From Chrysoperla carnea (taxonomy: Eukaryota; Arthropoda; Insecta; Neuroptera; Chrysopidae): 64,000 nt of DNA. The stretch is taken from the NCBI RefSeq assembly GCF_905475395.1, contig NC_058337.1, positions 84,624,368-84,688,367 of the forward strand, in the 5' to 3' direction. Below the pieces are notes generated by a model. The model worked only from the letters and a program-made list of their open reading frames with translations. It was not told the DNA's origin and did no database searches. The position numbers and the translations under genes were made by a program. Every line of letters starts with the position of its first letter. Position 1 is the stretch's first letter. This document shows positions 53,021 to 63,785 of the stretch, piece after piece.

Positions 53021-53597
53021 AATGAAAAAAAAAAGAAACACTGGTCACACAACCTCTACATAATATAACATATATATGCTTCTCTTTCCAAAAGTTTTTG
53101 AGGACGTCTTAAAATTTAAAAATAATACATACTTACAATTAATATTTGTTTTAAAACTAAATTCAAGAATCCCACAAAAATCATTTTTATCGTAGAAAAA
53201 TTTTTTGGAAATATTTTTAGAAAACTTTCCTCGCATTTTGTTTTTGTCGTAGCTATCGGAGAGCGATACTAAAACCGCAATTCCCCACTTTTCAAAATTT
53301 ATTATAGTACCAATTAGTTCCGGAGCAGTGGCAAGAGAAGATTCAATAAATTTTTACCTGCGGTCTTTAGGTATACACTATGACAAAAGTATGCTCTTGT
53401 CATATCTTCAACGCATTCCACCAGCAATGGCTCGAAAAACTTCATAGTAAAATTTCCAAAGAAGAATGATCGACTTTGACGAAAATGATAAAAAACGTAT
53501 TAGGTTAATTTTCTTAATTTCTTTCGAACCAGGATCGGTGAAATTTAAAAAATACCTACAGAGAGTTATAAAACTCTAGCTTGTTGACGAAACTTCT

Positions 53598-53660
53598 TCA
53601 TCCCTATTAGTTTACTTTGGTTTCATCCCTATTAGTTTACTTCATCCCTATTAGTTCGGC
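53598..53660 (+). repeat. Three short direct repeats (ttcatccctattag)
   Basis: The sequence ttcatccctattagtttact occurs at 53598 and 53622, and its first 16 bases again at 53641. It lies in the presumed 5' intron of micropeptide gene 2. Confidence 0.8.
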
Positions 53661-53828
53661 TTTGTTAAGTTTTTAGACAGCTCATTGGACATTTTTATTA
53701 CTTTAATCGCTTGTTTCTCATCTCCCGCTGCTTTGTATGTGAATTCGCCATTAGAGGTTGTGTGCCACCTGTTACAGCATTTTCCTCTATATTTTAAGTT
53801 TCAGTATAATTTTTTTTGCATTCATTAG

Positions 53829-54105
53829 ATGGGGTGTATTTGGTGTGTTTTATGGTTCTTAGCTTTAATCTTAGCGGGAATTTGGGTTTCTCAAATCTGT
53901 TCTTGCTGGTATGTTTGTTGTTACGTGTTGTTACAGTGCTTTTCTGGTTTAGAGGTGAGAAATTTCGGATTCTGAAAGGAATTTTGATATATCTAATATT
54001 AGAAACGTATTTTTTTTTAAGAATATTGTGGAATTCACCCTAAAAGGAGCAAAATTTGCTGGATTTTGTACTGAGAAAATGATTAGCTGTAAAGGTTGCT
54101 CGTAA
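53829..54105 (+). CDS. Cys/Trp-rich membrane micropeptide, family copy 2
   Basis: No function recognised. Exons 53829-53954 and 54022-54105, with a 67-bp GT-AG intron between codons, encode 69 residues. The first exon gives a hydrophobic segment starting MGCIWCVLWFLALILAG and ending QCFSGLE. The second gives NIVEFTLKGAKFAGFC… and ends CKGCS. It aligns with gene 1 along its whole length with a one-residue gap, and the second exon is exactly the same size (84 bp). It holds ten cysteines, twice as many as gene 1, including a CC pair at 30-31 and C3 and C6 near the N-terminus. This might allow disulphides, lipidation or metal binding, but none is shown. The ATG directly follows 'ttcattag', an acceptor-like site shared with the other copies. 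The N-terminal MG is compatible with myristoylation only in principle. An upstream in-frame TTG at 53816 adds little and breaks the alignment. Confidence 0.8.
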
Positions 54106-57024
54106 AATGGTTACTATGGACCACCTTAGTCAGAAAAAAATTAAGGAGAAAGACTTATGGGTTTAGAAATGTATACTATAGAAAAACGTTGATAAAAACA
54201 ATGGAAGTACCTACATCAATAAATTATATGTACAAAATTTGTTTTTAAAATAAATTTTGTAAGCAATTTTCCAGCTTGAATCAAAATTCGAAAAGTAAAA
54301 CCTTAATGAGAGTTGTCCCTTTTTCTGATTATGGTACTGGTTTGTAAAAAAAAGTATTTGAAAAAATATAAGTGATGTTTGTTTTAAATTAGTGGTTTTT
54401 CATATCTTTTATCTGGTTTTACAGTTTGATTCACGAAAGACGCAGATTTCATTTTGTAAAGTCATATACAATATATATATACTTATCGATAGTGATAAGT
54501 TCATATAATAGATGAATATACCAAAGATGACTAAAAGTTGTGTAGTTAAGAAACGTGTGCATTACGAACATTAGGATTTCACTATACACTTTCTAATAAC
54601 TCAGTCATAAAATTCTATGTACTAAAGGACATTGAACTTCAGTTTTACCAATCAATGTTATGAACATTGATAAAATATCATTATAGTGGCTAATAATAAC
54701 AGCCGGCAACAAATTTTTACTGTTAATTCGAAGTTAACTTAATGTTCTTATAACAAGGCTTTGTTTGCACAATATGCTTAACGGCTTCTGAAAAGACTGT
54801 TGTATCTATAGTAATGTCAACTTTGTAAAAAGTTATTCCGGGACATTTTAAAATTTAATCAATTATTATACGGGACAAGTAGTTATTAAGCGGGACAAAA
54901 AATTCATATTTAAAATTCATATTTCATATTAATTTTTTAAGTACTCAAATGATTGAACACATAAAAAATAAGGAACATGAATAACTATTATTTGTATTTG
55001 TTGTTTTCTATCCTTAGATAATATTTATACTTTTTATCCATATAAAAGATGACCATAAATATTTAAAATTCCATAGACTACTAATAAAAGAAGCAATGAG
55101 GTCTTTAAGAAATGAGGTAATAATTAATAAATCAGAATAGTTGAGTTTGCTAGACAAATGCCACCACACAATACAGGGTTTCGGGATGTTTCAACAAAAA
55201 CTCATTTGTCCGTTTAGTGGAAAACCGGTATTATAATATAGTTTAAAATATAACTGCTAGTAAAATAAACCGCAGACGGATAACTGCTAATTAATTCATT
55301 ATGAAGTGTCCGTAAAAAAAGTTATGTATGGAATCAACTGGAAAACAGTATCGTTTTCATTATGAAAATGAATGATAGTTTTCAAATTTATGTCGAAAAA
55401 AGCAAGAATAAGGACAATTACTTTGAATACACTTATTGTAATGCTAAATATCTTTTTGATTCGCTCGACAAAAAATTATTTTTGAACATATGTTGATATG
55501 AGCTTTCTTGTTTCTTTTGCTAGAGAACACACATCTAAAATATACTCGTACAATTTTGTATCATCCTGTATACCATTTTCGAATATCAATACTGAAGGTA
55601 TGGATCCCGCACCCAGCGCTTCCTAGATTTATCAACGCAACGTATTGAGAATTAATCCCAAGAATAAACTTTTTGTGAGTGTTTTTTTGCATTATGGGCC
55701 CTTGTTTTTTAGTCTTCCAACTACCTGTAATATATTTAGATTGTACCGTTTGCGTTTTGTTGATTGCAACGTCATGATGCTTAGTACACTAACAAGCCAT
55801 CCCCAGACTGGATTTACAACTAAATTTAAAATAGAATTGTGTTTGTTATTTGTTTACGCCTAAGCTAGTTTTAACATACAAGTTACAGGTGTGTGTTTTA
55901 TTGAAATATTAGAATATAAATTGTTTTAAAAGTGTGTTTTAAACTTTATTTTTTTAACTAAAAGCGAGGTAAATATTTTTTTTCAACATTTAAAAAGTAA
56001 TTTTACAAAATATTCATTAATAATATAATTTTAAATTAAATAAGATACGAATATTAAGAATTTTATTTCTCGATTACATCATTTTATATGAGATAGGATC
56101 ATAAATCTAAAAATATTATTCTTGTTTATTATGTGCCTTTAATAAACCAGTGATTTCTAAAATTATAGACAATCTACCTAAATTAAATATTTATGCAAAC
56201 TTACGTATTGCATGTAAAATGTGTAATGATATCATTTTAGATATTTGTTTACAATTTGTTACATTTCGTATTTACATATTAAAAAACATGATAAATGATA
56301 AATTTAACCTTCGAGAATATTTTAGAATTCATCTGATAGGTAATTATCTAACTTTACTTTCTTGAATAAATAATTTCAATTTATATATATTTTTGTATTT
56401 AAAGGCTGAAAATATTCAAACTTCATCATCAAAAAGAGTTAACTTCTTAGAGATATGATAACTTATTTTTAAAAAGATTCGGTAATTTCGGTTGAGCTTC
56501 TTTATAACCTTCATGGTTGAGCTTAATTATTTTAGGTTAAGTATACTAGGGCATTATTATTATTATTATTATTCACTGAGCAAGAACATATGTGATTTGA
56601 AAAGTTTGTTAGGTAAATTAGGTGTTTAAGTTCAATCGGTTTAGTTAATAATTAATCGATTAAAAAGATGTCATAAGGGGGCCTGAAAATTCACTCGGTT
56701 TGCAAAAAGTTTACAATTTCGAAATCAGCTGTTGGCTTATAAGTAATAAATACGTATATTGAAAAATCTCTTACCTTATTACAAAAATTCAAATTTTACA
56801 TGCCGTGGAAATAGTGTATAAATTATAGATAGTATTTTGATTAGTATAGTACTGTTAATATTATTAACAGTTTTCTAAAAATTAAAATAATGCATATCTT
56901 TTGTAGAATATCTGTGAACAACAAGTCGAATAGCAGTCAAAATTGCAAATATAAATAAATAGACCTGAAAATAAAAAAAAACCCCACTATTACTGGAGTA
57001 AATCTAAGCAAAAAAAGGCTGTTA
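54106..57024. other. Spacer between micropeptide gene 2 and the palindrome
   Basis: AT-rich. AATAAA motifs near 54211 and 54250 may end the gene 2 transcript. An (att)n microsatellite lies at about 56552-56573. Frames at 55645-55863 and 56150-56365 have no recognisable features. Confidence 0.5.
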
Positions 57025-59007
57025 TATGGATTAAAAGTTCGAGCAACGAAACTTTGGGGTTTTTCTTTTCACATCAAAATAAGTATTTTTTGAAATTTTT
57101 TACTTTCCCGGAGTGGTGCAACATGTTTAAAAAACAAAATGGCGTCAAAAATGAAATTTTTTTCAGAAATTTTATCATTTTTATTTTATATTCGCAAAAG
57201 GAGGCATCGGTGCATATCCAAATTTGGTAGGTTTGTAGTCCATGTTAAGAACTACTCCTCATAATTTTTTGGTGGGGTTTCGTCCCTTCCCCTCCCAGTT
57301 ATATATATATGTATACATACATATGGTAAAACAGTTCATTTAATTATAACTTGAAAAATATTCGATTGATTTTAATGAAACTAATATCAATAGTAGGTTT
57401 TATTACTTACAACTTTCGGTTAAAATTTTAGCGAAATCCGTTAAATAGTTCGGCCAAAATTTCCAATTTAGGAAATTGTTTAAAATGGCTGCCATTTTAT
57501 GCCATTTTGTCCTACGAGGTTAAATTTTTTTTTAAATTGTAGCATTTTTTATTATCTTTCGATTTTATAATAAGTGGCTTACCCGTAAAATGACTCCTTG
57601 ATCCATATTTTTGCGAAAAACGGAAAATTTTGCACTTTCTGTAAATAATTGTTTGGGGGGTGTATGGACTGGCTTTGGGGGGTGTTTTTTGCTTTGGCAT
57701 GAGAAAACTATTTTTAAAAGAGGTCTATATGGTTTAAAGCAAAATTTTTAAGTTTTAACCCCCGCGCTGTAAGGGGAAGGGGTGTATGAAATAAATGTGT
57801 CTTAAAAGATTTTAAAAAGAGGTCAAAATAGTTTAAAATGCTAAAGTAACCCAAAATTTTAGATGATTTTATTAATATAGCACTTTTTACAACATCCACC
57901 CCTTCCCCTCCTGCTTTCATATTTTTTGCAAATTCAAAATTTTTATGACGTATAAAGAGGTTTTGGGGGTCGCTGATCTCGAACTTTTGGCCCAAATAAG
58001 TACACCCCCTAAAAATATTACAATTGTTTTTGATAATCTATTGCAAAATTCGAGATCAGCGACCCCAAAAACCCCTTTGTACGTAATAAAAATTTTGAAT
58101 TTGCAAAAAATATGAAAGCAGGAGGGGAAGGGGTGGATGTTGTAAAAAGTGCTATATTAATAAAATCATCTAAAATTTTGGGTTACTTTAGCATTTTAAA
58201 CTATTTTGACCTCTTTTTAAAATCTTTTAAGACACATTTATTTCATACACCCCTTCCCCTTACAGCGCGGGGGTTAAAACTTAAAAATTTTGCTTTAAAC
58301 CATATAGACCTCTTTTAAAAATAGTTTTCTCATGCCAAAGCAAAAAACACCCCCCAAAGCCAGTCCATACACCCCCCAAACAATTATTTACAGAAAGTGC
58401 AAAATTTTCCGTTTTTCGCAAAAATATGGATCAAGGAGTCATTTTACGGGTAAGCCACTTATTATAAAATCGAAAGATAATAAAAAATGCTACAATTTAA
58501 AAAAAAATTTAACCTCGTAGGACAAAATGGCATAAAATGGCAGCCATTTTAAACAATTTCCTAAATTGGAAATTTTGGCCGAACTATTTAACGGATTTCG
58601 CTAAAATTTTAACCGAAAGTTGTAAGTAATAAAACCTACTATTGATATTAGTTTCATTAAAATCAATCGAATATTTTTCAAGTTATAATTAAATGAACTG
58701 TTTTACCATATGTATGTATACATATATATATAACTGGGAGGGGAAGGGACGAAACCCCACCAAAAAATTATGAGGAGTAGTTCTTAACATGGACTACAAA
58801 CCTACCAAATTTGGATATGCACCGATGCCTCCTTTTGCGAATATAAAATAAAAATGATAAAATTTCTGAAAAAAATTTCATTTTTGACGCCATTTTGTTT
58901 TTTAAACATGTTGCACCACTCCGGGAAAGTAAAAAATTTCAAAAAATACTTATTTTGATGTGAAAAGAAAAACCCCAAAGTTTCGTTGCTCGAACTTTTA
59001 ATCCATA
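57025..59007. repeat. Near-perfect 2-kb palindrome (inverted repeat)
   Basis: Arms 57025-57983 and 58049-59007 are reverse complements with only occasional mismatches and no net length difference (mirror positions sum to 116032 at both ends). They surround a 65-bp non-palindromic spacer. Transcription through it would give a hairpin with a stem of about 960 bp. The duplicated frames on opposite strands (for example 57512-57700 and 58332-58520, identical in translation) are mirror images and have no domain. I saw no target-site duplication at the ends. It could be an inverted pair of transposon copies, a foldback element, a hairpin-RNA locus or an assembly artefact. Confidence 0.9.
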
Positions 59008-60299
59008 CACAAGGCGTAATTTCACTCTACTATATGCATTAGTGGGATTTTAACCTTCATTGGAATAAAGAATCCTTACTAACACACTTTAAAAAATTTA
59101 GTTTGGTCTAGGTGGACCTTTATATTGTCATAATAATTTTTATTAGTCTACTGTTAAAAACTTATATTTAATTTGTTGGTTTTTTATTATAATGAAAATT
59201 TCCAAAAATTTTCGGTGGCGGCTTCAAGAAGTCGAATAAAATAAGAGACAGAGGAAAATGTCGCGAAATGAACGACGAATAACATATATCTTATGTGAAT
59301 AATTACGATTTATGTAATTTATACTGATGATGACTACATTGTAGACGGAATACATATTATAACATTATTCAAAATTATTTCCAATACTTAGAGCTCTCCT
59401 GGAGCTTTAAACAATTATCTTTGATAATTTAATAGTCAGATGTAAAGTTATAAAAAATAGTACTCAACGATAACGCGGAAATTAAGTTTAACAAAGTTAT
59501 CTGGGGCACACGCGTGTTAGCCGTTGTTATTGACAAAGACATTGTCGGCTCGAAGCCAATACAATTGCGGGTCAGTTGTTTGTTGCCTATAATGTTAAAT
59601 ATAAAACTTAAAAATTAGAAAATAATATTGATAGGCTCTATCAAAAAGATCAAAAAAATTCATTAACAAAATTTTATGAGTCGTGAAAAAGTAACTTCTT
59701 AAAGTTGTAAGCGCACCTTTTTAAAATTACATTACATAATTGCATTGGTATTTATACATAATAACTTTTAACTCTGTAAAACTGAAACAGTCAATCAGTA
59801 ATAATTATTAAGGTGCGGCTTAACACCATGGCGAACATTTGCCATACATCAAATATTTGTTATTCATCAGATATGTGTTCCTCGTTGTTATATGTAAAAC
59901 ACCAAACAACCTAGCCACAATAGTGATGTATAACAAATATTTATTGTTAGACGTATATAAGTATTTGTCTCGCCCTTACATCATGTTGGTATTTTTAATT
60001 AATAATTTTGATATATATTTTTATTTTTAATGAAACATATTCCGTCGAGTTTGAAATGAAAACAATAAAAATTTAAATGAAAATGGGATAAATTTTATCT
60101 TGGTAGTTCACAGCAATAATATTTACTTTACACTCTAGAAGTCTAGATAATTAAAACAATGGTAGGTGCCAAATAATGTTGAAATTTTAGATTTAGGACT
60201 GTTGTAACATCAAGTTGTGTACATAAAATTTTCAATATCTTGCACACCTCATTTCGTGCACTTTTCGATATATCCCACAATTAAGCCGTAGAAACTTGG
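59008..60299. other. Spacer, no gene seen
   Basis: AT-rich. About 60178-60260 carries the 'taggactgttg' repeat phrase also seen at 21826 and 21984. No coding run seen. Confidence 0.5.
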
Positions 60300-60445
60300 A
60301 TTTAGAAGGGGGCAAACATGTGATCTGAGACATTATTTACTTGTTCTCGTGGTATGTATACTATTTTTCTGCTCAACGGAGGCGGAAAGCAACAACTTAC
60401 CTTAGCACAGTGGGCCGAAAGTTGACACTTTCCGCCCGGGAGGGA
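60300..60445 (-). repeat. GC-rich dispersed repeat, reverse copy
   Basis: Reverse-orientation relative of the repeats at 4895 and 25645. It has 'catgtgatctgagaca', the 'cggaggcggaaagc' module and the closing 'gaaagttgacactttccg' palindrome, here read from the other strand. It lies about 0.5 kb upstream of micropeptide gene 3. Confidence 0.6.
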
Positions 60446-60961
60446 AGAAAAAATATTTTTTATACTGCATATATTTGATCATTTTGTATGTTCAGAGTGG
60501 TCACATGTGATGTTTCACAAATATTTGTTGTGTGTTGTATTTTTATACGACAAATAATCGTTGTGTTCGTCATTGTGTGAATCCTCACCTTTATGCAAAG
60601 ATTAAAATAAATATTAAATAATAATAAACACTTAGTTTGGTGTGAGTAGTATAGTTTTAGTACCGCTGAGATAAACATTATTTTATTTTTATACAGTGGG
60701 TAGAAGAGTGTGAGTGTGTAGATTCGGATCAGTGAGTGTGTTGCTTGTTAATAAAAATTATTATTTTTAATTTGAATTATTTTAAAAAATCACAAAACTT
60801 AGCGCTATTTTAGCCAATAGAAACGTAGTATTTAAAGGTAGTTTTCCCTTTTTTAATTTTCTTTTGCACTAGTGATAAATTTACATACTGTATACATAAC
60901 TGTTTTTCAGTGATTTTTTGAAGCTTTTTTTTTATTTTGTTTGGTTTTTTTTGTCTGTTAG

Positions 60962-61090
60962 ATGGGGAATCCAGTTTGGTTTGTTTTTTGGCTCCTAATT
61001 TTAATATTTATTTCATGGTGGGTGGCATCATTTTGCGCCTTTTGGTATATTATTGTTTATACATTAACATTATGCTTCCCTGGATTAGCG
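60962..61090 (+). CDS. Trp-rich membrane micropeptide, family copy 3, first exon only
   Basis: First coding exon of a third family member, 43 codons: MGNPVWFVFWLLILIFIS… ending CFPGLA, then a strong donor gtaagt at 61091. It has five tryptophans and two cysteines and aligns without gaps to exon 1 of gene 1 (51078). A pyrimidine-rich tract and 'gttag' abut the ATG, as in the other copies. The frame stays open past the donor to 61237, but the extension has no similarity to the second exons of genes 1 and 2, so I end the exon at 61090. No second exon with the …KG….C…C.GCS pattern was found up to 64000. Either the intron exceeds 2.9 kb and the exon lies beyond the window, or it has been lost. Sequence between it and gene 2 suggests an older split than that between genes 1 and 2. 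Confidence 0.7.
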
Positions 61091-62832
61091 GTAAGTAATT
61101 TTTTTATTCCGGTGAGTTTTTTAAATTATTTTTCAATCTGTGAAATTACAGGTGTATATTCATTATTCATACGTAAGCAATTTGATAATATTTTAAATTT
61201 GCATATACTATTTGATTGTTGTTACATGTATAACTAGTAGGTACAGTGTACAATCATGCTTATTCCATTGCGATATTTTAAGGCGGATCATGGTAAAATT
61301 TTTCAATTGATAACTTTTACAGCATTGGCTATTTGTAAACCGCTCGCTCCCGGCTTCATAGTTTCAATGTTTTTTAGCATATTTTTTCTCATCAACAAAA
61401 AGTTCTATCGGAATTTTGATTAGGTAAAAATTTTTAGTTTTGTTTGAAGGATTAACAGTTGCGTTTATACGTCGATATCTGATGTATTTAGCTATTGTTT
61501 AACCAATTAAGCTTATTTATTTGCTAAGCAGAATTTGTGGCTTTTCATGAATGTTTTTGCTTTCCATACACCCACAACAAATCAACAAATACAGATAGAT
61601 TAAAGCTACTATTTGTACTTTGTACATGATATTGCTACAAAAAATTTAATTAAAGATGTTGTTTAACGATTTAATAAAAATGTTGTTGAAAGATTTAAAA
61701 AAATTAATTTATGAATAATTGCTTGACTCAAACGCAAAATGGTTGTTATTTTAAGTAAACTTATTGAGGCCTTTTTAGGCTCCAAATTATTCTTTTTTAC
61801 TTATCTTTCATTTGCCGTTAGTTGCATACAGTAGCTTAAATAAGTATTTACCGATTTGTGGAGTTATGGAATAAAAAAATTTTCATGAAAACCGCAAATC
61901 TCTAATAAACAAATAAGTTAACTATTACAAATTTCCAAATTCATCAACTCCTACTTTATTCAACAATGTCTTTTCTTTGTGGGTTAAATTTAATAGTGCC
62001 CATAACTCAACTATTGAGTTTTGGACAAAAGTAGATATATATAACGCTCTTTCGACTTAAAATTGACCAAAGAATACGCTCTTAAGCTAACTATATCGAG
62101 TCAAGGGAAACTTTGAAAGGTCACCAATTTCTGGAGTGATTCAAATCTAAACTTGTTTTAAATCTGTTTTAATAGCATCTAAAAAAATTTTAAAACAGTT
62201 TAAATTTTGCATTTTTATGTGAGGTTAAATAAAATTTCTAAATTAAACTAGTTTTTAAAGCTAATATTTGTACGAGAAACAGTAGGTTAGAATTCACAAT
62301 CATATGTAAAAATTGTTTTAAAAAATAAATAAATAAAAGTCTATACAAATTCTTGCACGATTTTTAAATAATTTACCGGATTGTGACTCGAAATTTAAAA
62401 ATAGGATTAGATAACAGCAACCAGATGTTGTTATTTGACAAAATATAGAAAAATTCTGAAATTATTTTCAAAAGTTATTCACTTATTCAACATTTATGAA
62501 ACTCTCAAGTGACATCCATATACAAGTGTATTATTTTTGAAATTATTTGCTTTTCAATTTAATAGCGTAAAAATATACTATGCATCATCTTAATGTAGAG
62601 GAGTGATTTTTGGGTGTAAATTAGTCCAAATATCAGGCTAAGAAGTTTTTGGCAAATGAATTTAACTCCGCAGTCACTTCCACAAAGATTTTAATTATTA
62701 TATATTTACTGGATTTAAAAAAGACACTATAAAATCTTAAAACAATAAATTTCTGAAAAATTAGAAGTAAATTCCCCTCTAAGCATTCCGTTGCAAGTGA
62801 AGATTTTATGCTTTTGTCAAAGGTGTAAAATT
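61091..62832. other. Probable large intron or 3' flank of gene 3
   Basis: AT-rich, without an exon resembling the family's second exon. No repeat of note. Confidence 0.4.
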
Positions 62833-62979
62833 ATGGAATCGATTTTTATCGCCCATAATCATAATCCACGTTTAATTTCACAAAACCTTTTAAAAACAGA
62901 CAACCTTGGCTTGTTAATTTTTATTTTATCATTGTGGATATTGTTTTTAGTATTTATTTCACTTTGTAATTGTGTGTGA
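62833..62979 (+). CDS. Candidate 48-residue single-pass membrane micropeptide
   Basis: A short frame from ATG 62833 (MESIFIAHNHNPRLIS…) to a TGA at 62977. Residues 1-24 are polar and residues 25-48 are strongly hydrophobic (LLIFILSLWILFLVF) with two cysteines at the end, so it would be a tail-anchored or single-pass membrane peptide. The N-terminal half is less biased than random AT-rich frames usually are. I recognise no family, and it does not resemble the Trp-rich cluster beyond being small and membrane-bound. It lies downstream of micropeptide gene 3, possibly inside that gene's intron. It may be chance. Confidence 0.3.
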   Translation: MESIFIAHNHNPRLISQNLLKTDNLGLLIFILSLWILFLVFISLCNCV

Positions 62980-63079
62980 TGATTAATACAAAGATAAGAT
63001 TAAATTTTAATTACTTATCCCGCATCAATAAACCTTAAGTGAAATAATATTTAAAAAATATATATTTAAAACAGATGAA

Positions 63080-63785
63080 AGCAAACAATTGACTGATTTA
63101 ATTGTTGAAATACCATGTATAGACAGTATTAATTACGCAATCGTTTGTTTTTTTTTATGTCATGTAAATAAAGAAAGATAACCATTCTTACACTACAAAG
63201 TAATAAGAGTATCGTTCCTCACACTTCCTCAATGGATATAGTAATAAACAAACAAACACATACATGGTATATGTAACGTATAAATTTAAAATACATACTA
63301 TACCTGTATATATATACTATGTAATATTTCTAACCTAATCTGCGCCCTAACGGGTAAACAGTTTTTGAGATATCGTGTTCACAGGCAGGCAGACAGACAA
63401 TCGAAAATGGGTTCTTTAGGTGATTTTATGAACACCTATACCAAAATTTTGTTCGTAGCATCAATATTTTTAAGCGGTACAAACTTTGCACTAAACTAAG
63501 TTTACCTAAATATATTTCAGATATAACAAAAGTTTAAATGTAAAAAATGTTCCTCGTAAAAAAAACAATTTTGCCTCAAACATTTTTTGAGGTCGCAAAT
63601 TATATAGTATGTATTATATGTGAATATCAGTAATGTGTGTGTGACATGTATGTTTGTCTGGCTATCTAAGAGTGGCTATCTGTTTACTTACATGATGTGA
63701 AAAAAAACGATTCCGTAAACAACACTGTCTATAAATGGATTTCAAAAGTTAACTCAGTCAATTGTTTGTTTTCGCTTGTTAGATA
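63080..63785. repeat. Dispersed 600-bp repeat, inverted pair of partial copies
   Basis: 63080-63500 is a reverse-orientation partial copy (caattgactgatttaattg … cgtagcatcaatattttt). About 63520-63785 is a forward partial copy (aaaagtttaaatgtaaaaaatgttcc … actcagtcaattg). The outer ends are mirror images, so the block resembles a rearranged or foldback version of the repeat at 12890-13497. Confidence 0.75.

Noticed and set aside
53816-54043. Unspliced 75-codon frame at micropeptide gene 2
   Set aside because: It continues past the donor at 53955 into intron sequence. Splicing to 54022 restores alignment with gene 1.
57512-58520. Four 60-90 codon frames on both strands, identical in pairs
   Set aside because: They are mirror images created by the palindrome, with no domains. 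Two identical translations come from the two arms, not from a gene family.
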